From assembly GCA_021845835.1 (NCBI GenBank), contig JAJZVE010000203.1, positions 1 through 7,771 of the forward strand: 7,771 nucleotides of DNA, written 5' to 3'. The translations under genes were made by a program, and so were the position numbers. Below the pieces are notes generated by a model. That model was not told where the DNA came from, ran no database searches, and worked only from the letters and a program-made list of their open reading frames with translations. How positions within the stretch are numbered: position 1 is the first letter of the stretch; every line of letters starts with the position of its first letter. Positions 1 through 5,432 of the stretch are shown here, in pieces. Source of the DNA: Pseudomonadota bacterium. Its GTDB lineage: Bacteria; Pseudomonadota; Alphaproteobacteria; Acetobacterales; Acetobacteraceae.

Positions 1-231
1 GTCGGCCTGCTCGGCGCCAAGGGCAGCCTGTTCCTGACCCGCCCGAGCCTCGCCACCTACACCGCCAGGCGCCACGACCTGGAGACCGCCGCCAGCGAGC
101 TGTTCGCGGTGGTGCAGTCCGGCGCGGTGAAGATCCGCGTCAACCAGACCTTCAGGCTGAGCGACGCGGCCGCGGCGCACCGGGCGCTGGAGGCCCGCCA
201 GACGACGGGCAGCACGGTGCTGCTGCCCTGA
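1..231 (+). CDS. qor: Quinone oxidoreductase (QOR-type, MDR superfamily), C-terminal fragment
   Basis: The window opens inside this gene. Reading from base 1, 76 codons run to TGA at 229-231. The peptide has the typical end of zinc-independent NADPH:quinone oxidoreductases: a KGSLFLTRPSLATY segment (compare the RPFVTRPSLQEY region of E. coli QOR), then an ELF helix, a VKIRVNQTFRLSDAAAAHRALE stretch in pieces resembling the family's 'hxxypLxdAxxAHxxLExRxtxGsxxL' ending, and a final TTGSTVLLP. In the family this part completes the catalytic domain and follows the NAD(P)H-binding Rossmann fold, which lies outside the window. The enzyme reduces quinones with one electron from NADPH in the cytosol. 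The downstream exporter gene is on the same strand 25-49 bp away, so the two may be co-transcribed. The family call is firm; the exact substrate is unknown. Confidence 0.85.
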   Translation, partial: VGLLGAKGSLFLTRPSLATYTARRHDLETAASELFAVVQSGAVKIRVNQTFRLSDAAAAHRALEARQTTGSTVLLP

Positions 232-247
232 CGGCGACGCGCCAGCC

Positions 248-280
248 GAGGGAGGGGTGCCGGCCGCGGCCGCGGCCGGC
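248..280 (+). promoter_or_regulatory. Translation start region with perfect 22-bp GC palindrome
   Basis: A purine run (GAGGGAGGGG, 248-257) precedes GTG 257. Bases 259-280 are a perfect palindrome of 22 bp, all G and C, centred on a NotI-like GCGGCCGC, and it ends directly before ATG 281. Read in frame from GTG it encodes a Pro-Ala-rich stretch. In mRNA it could form a hairpin that either hinders initiation at GTG or, if looped out, leaves about 7 nt between GAGG and ATG 281. The palindrome is read directly; a role in translation is inference. Confidence 0.45.
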
Positions 281-1744
281 ATGAACGAGGCCGCCGACCC
301 GTTCGCGGCGCTCGCGCCCGGCGGGCGGCCGTCATCGCCGGGCAGCACCCGGCTGACCGCGCTGATCGTTGCCTGCGCGCTGTTCATGCAGAACCTGGAC
401 GGCACCGTCATCGCCACCGCGCTGCCGGCGATGGCGCGCGCCTTCGGGGCCGATCCGGTGCATATGAACATCGCGCTCACCTCATACCTGCTGAGCATCG
501 CCGCTTTCATCCCGGCGAGCGGCTGGATGGCGGACCGGTTCGGGGCGCGCACCGTGTTCGGCGGCGCGATCGCCGTGTTCACGCTCGGCTCGGTGCTGTG
601 CGGGCGCGCCGACACGCTCGGCTTCCTGGTCGTGGCCCGCGTTCTGCAGGGGGCGGGGGGCGCGCTGATGGTCCCGGTGGGGCGCCTCGTGCTGCTGCGC
701 ACCGCGGCCAAGCACGAGCTGGTGGCGGCGATGGCCTGGCTCGCGGTGCCGGCGCTGATCGGGCCGGTGGTCGGGCCGCCGCTCGGCGGCTTGCTCGTCA
801 CCTATGCGTCGTGGCGCTGGATCTTCGACATCAATGTGCCGATCGGCGTGCTCGGCGTGGTGCTGGTGGCCCGGTACGTGCCGAACACGCGCGAGCCGGG
901 CGCCGGGCGGCTCGATGCCACGGGCCTCATCCTCTCCGGCCTGTCCCTGGCCGGGCTGATGTCCGGCTTCGAGGCCGCGGCGCGGCCCGGCCTGCCGCAA
1001 TGGTTCGCGACCTCGGCGCTCGCGCTCGGGGTGGTGGCGGCGACGCTCTATGCGCGGCACGCGCGCCGGCACGCCACGCCGCTGCTCGACTTCACGCTGA
1101 TGCGTATCCCGACCTTCATGGTCTCGGTGGTCGGCGGTTCGCTGTTCCGCGTCGGCGTCGGCGCGACGCCGTTTCTGCTGCCGCTGATGCTGCAGATCGG
1201 CTTCGGCATGTCCGCGCTGCAGAGCGGCATGATCACCTTCGCCAACGCCGCCGGCGCGATCGTGATGAAGCCCGCCGCCACCAGCACGCTGCGCCGCTTC
1301 GGCTTCCGCGACACCCTCCTGGTGAACGGCATCATCTCGGCGCTGAGCCTGGGGCTGTGCGCGGCCTTCCGTCCCGCCTGGCCGCTGGCGGCGATCTACG
1401 CCGTGCTGCTGCTCGGCGGGCTGTTCCGGTCGCTGCAGTTCACCGCCTACAATACCGTCGCCTACGCGGATATTTCTCCCGCGCGCATGAGTGCCGCGGC
1501 CAGCCTGTATGCGACGCTGCAACAGGTGTCGCTGACGCTCGGCGTCACCGCCGGCGCGGGCGCGCTGCAGGTCGCGATGACGTTGAGCGGCCATAGCCAG
1601 CCGGCGCTGCACGATTTCTCGGTCGGCTTCATCGTGGTGGCCGGCGTTTCGCTGCTCTGTGCGCCGGCTTCGCTGCTGATGCCGCATACCGCGGGCGCCG
1701 AATTGAGCGGGCAGGGCCGGCCGCTCTCCGCAGGGCGCGCGTAG
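257..1744 (+). CDS. MFS exporter, DHA2 family, MdtD-like
   Basis: This is a proton-coupled major facilitator of the 14-helix drug:H+ antiporter-2 type, located in the inner membrane. Residue numbers count from the GTG at 257. TM1 carries the DHA2 signature QNLDGTVIATALP (45-57). The loop after TM2 has motif A, GWMADRFGAR (89-98). TM4 has motif B, ARVLQGAGGALMVPVGR (127-143). TM5 has the antiporter motif C, GPVVGPPLGG (169-178). These are followed by SWRWIF (185-190) and NVPIG (193-197), both usual in DHA2. The second half begins near LDATG (219-223), and PLLDFTLMRIPTF (275-287) is also a family motif. From memory the closest match is E. coli MdtD, including an HM...SYLL...PASGW(L/M)AD segment, with a similar length (471 aa there, 487-495 here). 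MdtD was named as a multidrug exporter, but its Salmonella counterpart is reported to export iron-citrate, so the substrate is open. GTG 257 has GAGG 5 nt upstream (248-251). The alternative ATG at 281 gives 487 aa and has no close ribosome site. The gene ends 7 bp from the convergent galactosidase. Confidence 0.93.
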   Translation: MPAAAAAGMNEAADPFAALAPGGRPSSPGSTRLTALIVACALFMQNLDGTVIATALPAMARAFGADPVHMNIALTSYLLSIAAFIPASGWMADRFGARTVFGGAIAVFTLGSVLCGRADTLGFLVVARVLQGAGGALMVPVGRLVLLRTAAKHELVAAMAWLAVPALIGPVVGPPLGGLLVTYASWRWIFDINVPIGVLGVVLVARYVPNTREPGAGRLDATGLILSGLSLAGLMSGFEAAARPGLPQWFATSALALGVVAATLYARHARRHATPLLDFTLMRIPTFMVSVVGGSLFRVGVGATPFLLPLMLQIGFGMSALQSGMITFANAAGAIVMKPAATSTLRRFGFRDTLLVNGIISALSLGLCAAFRPAWPLAAIYAVLLLGGLFRSLQFTAYNTVAYADISPARMSAAASLYATLQQVSLTLGVTAGAGALQVAMTLSGHSQPALHDFSVGFIVVAGVSLLCAPASLLMPHTAGAELSGQGRPLSAGRA

Positions 1745-1751
1745 CCGCATC

Positions 1752-4055
1752 TCAGCCGGGCGCCGGTTCCGCCTGCAGCTCCAGCAGCAGCGCGGTTTCG
1801 GGCCACAGCGAGGGCAGCGGCAGTCCCGCCTGCAGCAGCAGCGCGCCCGAGGCCGGCACGCCATCTTCGGCCAGCCGGCGTTGCGCGGCGGTGGGTTGCC
1901 AGCCCGGCAGCCGCTGCGGCGGCGGCAGGCGGACGCGGTAGGTGAGTGCTGGATCGAGGCCCGGCCACGCCTGCGCCACCGGCGCATCCCACGGCGGCAG
2001 GCGTTCCTGCACGAGCAGGAACACGGCATGGCGGCGGTCCGGCGCCACCACGCCGTGCAGACGCTGCCCCGCGGCGTCCGGCACCGCCTGGTGCAGCCCG
2101 GCGTGCAGCAGCGGCCGCAGGCGCTTGTGGAGCGCGATCCACTGCGCCAGCTCGGCCGCCGCGTCCGCCGACAGGGCCAGCGGATCGACGTCGATCCCGA
2201 GATGCCCGAACATCGCCACCGCGGCCCGGAACGACAGCGACGAGCTGCGGCCGGTCTCGTGGCTGGGGCTGGGCGGGATATGCGTGGCCAGCACCTCGGG
2301 CGGCAGGAAGCGGCTGAAGCCGCGCTGGATGGCCAGCCGTTGCAGCGGGTCGGTATCGTCGGACGGCCAGATGCGCTGTGTCCGCTCCAGCATGCCGAGA
2401 TCGGCCCGCCCGCCGCCGCTGGCGCAGCTTTCGATCTCCAGCGCCGGATGGGCCGCGCGCACGCGGTCGATCAGGGCGTACACCGCCAGGACCTGCCGCC
2501 GATAGGCCGGCCGGCCCTCGGCGTCCCCCGCCGCCGTCAGGTCGCGGTTCATGTCCCATTTGAGATAGGCGATCGGCAGGTCGCGCAGCAGGCGATCCAG
2601 CGCCGCGAAGATGCGCCCGGCGATGTCCGGCCGCGTCAGGTCGAGCACCAGTTGATTGCGCGAGGTCAGCAGTGGCCGCCCCGCCACCTGCAGCACCGCG
2701 TCGGGGCGGGCGCGGTAGAGGTCGCTGTCGGGGTTGACCATTTCCGGTTCCACCCACAGCCCGAATTCCATGCCGCGCGCCAGCACCTGATGCGCCAGCG
2801 GCCCCAGGCCGTCGGGAAACAGCTGCGGGTCGGGGGTCCAGTCGCCCAGCCCGGCACGGTCGCTGCGGCGGCCACGGAACCAGCCGTCGTCCAGCACGAA
2901 CCGCTCGACGCCGAGCTTCGCCGCCGCATCGACCTGTTGCGCCAGCCGCGCAGGATCAAGGGCGAAGCCATCCGTCTCCCAGGTGTTGAACGTCACCGGC
3001 CGCGGCCGCATCGCCCCGCCGGGCCAGTGCAGGACATGACCGCGCACGTGCGACTGGAAGCGGCGCGACAGCCCGGCCAGCCCGTCGGCGGACAGCGTCG
3101 CACAGGCGGCCGGACTGTCGAGCTGTTCGCCCGGCGCGAGAACGACCTCGCCGGGATAGAGCAGTTCGCCCAGCATCAACAGGATGCGCCCGTCGTCCAG
3201 CCGTTCGGCGCTGATGCGGTGATTGCCGCTCCATGCCAACTGCGCGCCGAACACCAGGCCGGTGTCCTCGGAGAAGCCCGGTGCGCCGGCGATCAGGCCG
3301 GGGAAATGCCGCTGCGCGCGATTGCCGCGCGTCTCGACGGCGAGACAGCCGGTCTGCAGCGTCGTGCGCCGCTCCTGCATCTCGCGCCCCCAGCCGCCGC
3401 CGAACAGCAGCACCGATCCGGCGGCGGCCGGCAGCAGGAACACGCCCGCGGCGAGGTGGTCGACCTCCAGCGGCGCCTGACCCAGGTTGCGCAAGGTGCT
3501 GGACATCACCAGCACGTCGTCGCAGGACAGCGTCAGCCGCAACGTCAGCGCGAGCTCGGCGACCGCATCCTGCGCCGTGACGATCAGGCCGGCGTCCACC
3601 GTGCGCAGCGAGGTCACTGAAAACCCCGCGGTCCAGTCGCGATCCAGGCGATGCGCGGCGAGTCCCGGCTGGCCAAGATAGCCGTTCCCGATCGTCGGCA
3701 GCAGCGCGGGTCCCGCGCCGACATCGCCGAGCCAGCCGCGCCATGCCTCGCCGTCACTGCGATCGGGCAGTCTGGCGCCCCAGTAGGCGATCTCCGGCAA
3801 CCCGTCGCCGCGCCGGAGCAGCAGCGTCGTCGCAGCGCCGTCCAGGCGAACAACATCGGCTTCGTTCGCGCCTGCCTTTGGGGGCGCCTCGGGATCGCGG
3901 AATCCGCTGCGCGCCCGGCACGAAATCGCCTGATCAGAGCGCGCAATTCGCGATGCTGCCAACATCAGCGTTGCTGCTCCGAGGCCGAGCGCGCGTCGGC
4001 GGTTGATCTGCGCTCTCACGAACTTAGCCGTACCGGATTGCAGATTTCGTTGCAC
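1752..4055 (-). CDS. Alpha-galactosidase, GH36, probably Tat-exported
   Basis: This is a retaining glycoside hydrolase that removes terminal alpha-galactose, of about 767 aa. A leader occupies residues 1-40: INRRRALGLGAATLMLAAS (17-35) has a twin-arginine-like start, a hydrophobic core and a possible cleavage site after ARS (38-40). A beta-rich N-terminal domain follows to about 350, then the (beta/alpha)8 barrel to about 660 and a C-terminal beta domain. GH36 motifs in order are NTWETDGF (357-364, usually NNWEATYF), LDDGWF (388-393), GLGDW (402-406), WVEPEMVNPDSD (434-445), YLKWDMNR (497-504) with nucleophile Asp501, CASGGGRAD (544-552), and WPSDDTDP (563-570) with Asp566 as the expected acid/base. 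No catalytic residue is missing and length fits the family's 700-750 plus leader. GTG 4055 has no clear ribosome site. GTG 4019 (residue 13) would give 755 aa with a shorter, more typical Tat n-region and may be the true start. The gene is divergent from the glycosyltransferase. Melibiose, raffinose or a polysaccharide are possible substrates. Confidence 0.93.
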   Translation of the reverse strand: MQRNLQSGTAKFVRAQINRRRALGLGAATLMLAASRIARSDQAISCRARSGFRDPEAPPKAGANEADVVRLDGAATTLLLRRGDGLPEIAYWGARLPDRSDGEAWRGWLGDVGAGPALLPTIGNGYLGQPGLAAHRLDRDWTAGFSVTSLRTVDAGLIVTAQDAVAELALTLRLTLSCDDVLVMSSTLRNLGQAPLEVDHLAAGVFLLPAAAGSVLLFGGGWGREMQERRTTLQTGCLAVETRGNRAQRHFPGLIAGAPGFSEDTGLVFGAQLAWSGNHRISAERLDDGRILLMLGELLYPGEVVLAPGEQLDSPAACATLSADGLAGLSRRFQSHVRGHVLHWPGGAMRPRPVTFNTWETDGFALDPARLAQQVDAAAKLGVERFVLDDGWFRGRRSDRAGLGDWTPDPQLFPDGLGPLAHQVLARGMEFGLWVEPEMVNPDSDLYRARPDAVLQVAGRPLLTSRNQLVLDLTRPDIAGRIFAALDRLLRDLPIAYLKWDMNRDLTAAGDAEGRPAYRRQVLAVYALIDRVRAAHPALEIESCASGGGRADLGMLERTQRIWPSDDTDPLQRLAIQRGFSRFLPPEVLATHIPPSPSHETGRSSSLSFRAAVAMFGHLGIDVDPLALSADAAAELAQWIALHKRLRPLLHAGLHQAVPDAAGQRLHGVVAPDRRHAVFLLVQERLPPWDAPVAQAWPGLDPALTYRVRLPPPQRLPGWQPTAAQRRLAEDGVPASGALLLQAGLPLPSLWPETALLLELQAEPAPG

Positions 4056-4086
4056 TGAAGCGCCCCGTGTGTCTCTGGAAAGTGAG

Positions 4087-4116
4087 TTAATCTCGGTGCG
4101 GACGATATTGTGTCCA
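4087..4116 (-). promoter_or_regulatory. Candidate promoter for the alpha-galactosidase gene
   Basis: On the minus strand TGGACA (4116-4111; five of six bases match the sigma-70 -35 consensus) is followed after 18 bp by GATTAA (4092-4087; three of six match -10). The site lies in the A+T-richer spacer, 32 bp upstream of GTG 4055, which is a sensible position. The -10 match is poor, so this is only the best candidate I can see. Confidence 0.25.
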
Positions 4117-4137
4117 CGAACCCGTCCAGCCTATCTA
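4108..4137 (+). promoter_or_regulatory. Candidate promoter for the glycosyltransferase gene
   Basis: TTGTGT (4108-4113) and TATCTA (4132-4137) are separated by 18 bp. Four and three of six bases match the sigma-70 consensus. The -35 element overlaps the minus-strand -35 candidate (4111-4116), so the two could not be used at the same time. A transcript from here would start near 4144 and have a leader of about 120 nt before GTG 4263. The match is weak. Confidence 0.2.
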
Positions 4138-4150
4138 CGTCCGGCGAGCC

Positions 4151-4182
4151 GCAAATACTGCCGCGTATTGCACGTCCTGCAA
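4151..4182 (+). promoter_or_regulatory. Two overlapping inverted repeats in the divergent spacer
   Basis: GCAAATAC (4151-4158) can pair with GTATTGC (4165-4171) around a 6-nt loop with one bulged A. TTGCA (4168-4172) can pair with TGCAA (4178-4182) around 5 nt. The two share 4168-4171, so as RNA hairpins they exclude one another. As DNA, TTGCA-N5-TGCAA looks like a small dimeric-regulator operator. No known regulator site is recognised. Confidence 0.3.
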
Positions 4183-4203
4183 GCACGATTCGGCCACGGC
4201 GCG

Positions 4204-4246
4204 GGAACCAACGGCGCCCACGCCGGTTTGCAGTTCCGGCGCGAAC
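4204..4246 (+). promoter_or_regulatory. Possible structured leader before the glycosyltransferase start
   Basis: An outer stem GGAAC/GTTCC (4204-4208 with 4233-4237) encloses an inner hairpin CGGCG-CCCA-CGCCG (4212-4225). GTTC (4233-4236) can instead pair with GAAC (4243-4246), just before the ribosome site GGAG at 4249-4252. The stems are short, and such pairings arise easily in GC-rich DNA. I recognise no known riboswitch class. Confidence 0.22.
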
Positions 4247-4262
4247 CTGGAGATGAGCGACA

Positions 4263-5339
4263 GTGAACGAGTTGAGTCCCCGGCGACCGGAGACGCCGCA
4301 TGTCTCCATTGTGGCGCCGTGCTTCAACGAGGAAGCGGTATTGCTGGAATTCCACCGCCGCACCTCGGCGGCGGCGCGCAGCGTCTGCGGCGATGACTAC
4401 GAGATCGTGCTGGTGGATGACGGATCGCGCGACGGTACATGGCAGCTGATCGACGGCCTGGCGGCATCGGATCCGCACGTCGTCGGCGTGCGGCTGATGC
4501 GCAACCACGGACACCAGGCAGCGGCGACGGCCGGCCTCGATCTGTGCTGCGGCCGGCGCGTGCTGCTCGTGGATGCCGATCTGCAGGACCCGCCGGAGCT
4601 GCTGCGGCCGATGATGACGGCGATGGATCGCGGCGCGGACGTGGTGTTCGGCCAGCGCACCCGCCGCGAGGCGGAGACATGGTTCAAGCGCACCACAGCG
4701 ACCGCGTTCTACCGCCTGCTTGGCCGCCTCGCCACGGTGGCGATCCCGCGCGACACAGGCGATTTCCGGCTGATGAGTCGCCGCGTGGTGGATGCACTCG
4801 CCGCCATGCCGGAACGTCAGCGTTTCATCCGCGGCATGGTCAGCTGGATCGGCGGGGTGCAGGTGGCGCTGCCGTACGAGCGGCAGGCGCGCTTCGCCGG
4901 ATCGAGCAAGTACCCCTTCTACAAGATGCTGCGCTTCGCCATCGACGCGATCACGAGCTTTTCCGCCATACCGCTGCGCATCGCGTCCTATCTGGGTCTT
5001 GCCGGCGTCGCGGTGGGATTTCTGCTGCTCGTTCTCACCGTCTGGAGCTGGGCGGCCGGCGGCACCGTGGCCGGCTGGTCCAGCCTGATGACCGTGGTGG
5101 TGTGGTTCAGCTCCATGCAGCTGATCGTGCTCGGGGTGATGGGCGAATATATCGGCCGGCTGTTCCAGGAGGCGAAGGGCCGACCGCTGTTCCTGATCGA
5201 CACGGTGCTCACCGGACGGCAGCACCACAGGCTGCCGATGGACTTCTCGTCGCTGCCGCCCGATGCGCGCCGAGAAGTCTGGGACACGCTGCGACGACCG
5301 GCAACCGTATCGCGCATCGCGGGCAGGTCGCCAGCCTGA
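4263..5339 (+). CDS. Polyprenol-phosphate glycosyltransferase, GT2 family (GtrB/DPM1-like)
   Basis: This family transfers a sugar from a nucleotide sugar to polyprenyl phosphate on the cytoplasmic side of the inner membrane, giving a lipid-linked sugar for use on the outer side. The protein has 358 residues. A GT-A domain starts at VSIVAPCFNEEAVL (14-27), followed by VDDGSRDGTW (51-60) for nucleotide binding, NHGHQAAATAGL (81-92), and the metal-binding VDADLQDPPEL (103-113) with DAD at 104-106. DTGDFRLMSRR (164-174), the RFIRGMVSWIG region (188-198) and GSSKYPF (213-219) are typical of the GtrB/ArnC/CsbB group. Two C-terminal membrane helices (about 238-262 and 275-295) lead to GEYIGRLFQEAKGRPLFLID (294-313), a classic end for this group. 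The GTG start at 4263 has GGAG 10 nt upstream; ATG 4253 is in another frame. The next gene on the strand begins 93 bp later and probably uses the lipid-linked product. Which sugar is carried cannot be told. Confidence 0.93.
   Translation: MNELSPRRPETPHVSIVAPCFNEEAVLLEFHRRTSAAARSVCGDDYEIVLVDDGSRDGTWQLIDGLAASDPHVVGVRLMRNHGHQAAATAGLDLCCGRRVLLVDADLQDPPELLRPMMTAMDRGADVVFGQRTRREAETWFKRTTATAFYRLLGRLATVAIPRDTGDFRLMSRRVVDALAAMPERQRFIRGMVSWIGGVQVALPYERQARFAGSSKYPFYKMLRFAIDAITSFSAIPLRIASYLGLAGVAVGFLLLVLTVWSWAAGGTVAGWSSLMTVVVWFSSMQLIVLGVMGEYIGRLFQEAKGRPLFLIDTVLTGRQHHRLPMDFSSLPPDARREVWDTLRRPATVSRIAGRSPA
5241..5279 (+). repeat. 9-bp perfect inverted repeat inside the end of the GT2 gene
   Basis: GACTTCTCG (5241-5249) and CGAGAAGTC (5271-5279) are exact reverse complements 21 nt apart, extendable by two G-U pairs in RNA. 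They lie within codons for about residues 327-339. No T-run follows, so this is not a standard intrinsic terminator, and a repeat of this size may be chance. Confidence 0.4.
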
Positions 5340-5421
5340 CGCCCATTCAGCCTTCACCCGGCGATGCCGGCCGCAATGGCGGTCCGCGCGTGCGCACGGC
5401 CCGAAACGCGCCAACATGGAC

Positions 5422-5426
5422 GAGGA
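5422..5426 (+). promoter_or_regulatory. Ribosome binding site deciding the start of the GT-C-like gene
   Basis: GAGGA lies 6 nt before ATG 5433 and is the only good ribosome site near the candidate starts. In-frame ATGs at 5364 and 5376 lack one. The 93-bp gap before ATG 5433 otherwise holds only small GC dyads, CCGGC-GAT-GCCGG (5358-5370) and the palindrome CGTGCGCACG (5389-5398), with no promoter that I can see. Confidence 0.7.
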
Positions 5427-5432
5427 CGATTG

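Noticed and set aside
482..2029. A 515-codon minus-strand open frame across the exporter and the galactosidase end
   Set aside because: It crosses two real genes, its product is almost only Arg, His, Glu, Gln and Ala, and it has no recognisable domain.
1881..3620. A 579-codon open frame on the plus strand within the alpha-galactosidase
   Set aside because: It has Arg/Gln-rich shadow composition, while the minus-strand frame carries every GH36 motif in order.
3915..3935. Lipoprotein signal for the galactosidase, using Cys46 in QAISC
   Set aside because: The position -3 residue is Ala rather than Leu and the cysteine is about ten residues beyond the hydrophobic core, so a standard lipobox is unlikely.
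4081..4094. GAGTTAATCTC as an operator palindrome near the galactosidase promoter
   Set aside because: Only a few bases pair symmetrically, it resembles no operator class I know, and it overlaps the weak -10 candidate.
5364..5432. N-terminal extension of the GT-C-like protein from ATG 5364 or 5376
   Set aside because: No ribosome site precedes these ATGs, whereas ATG 5433 has GAGGA at 6 nt.
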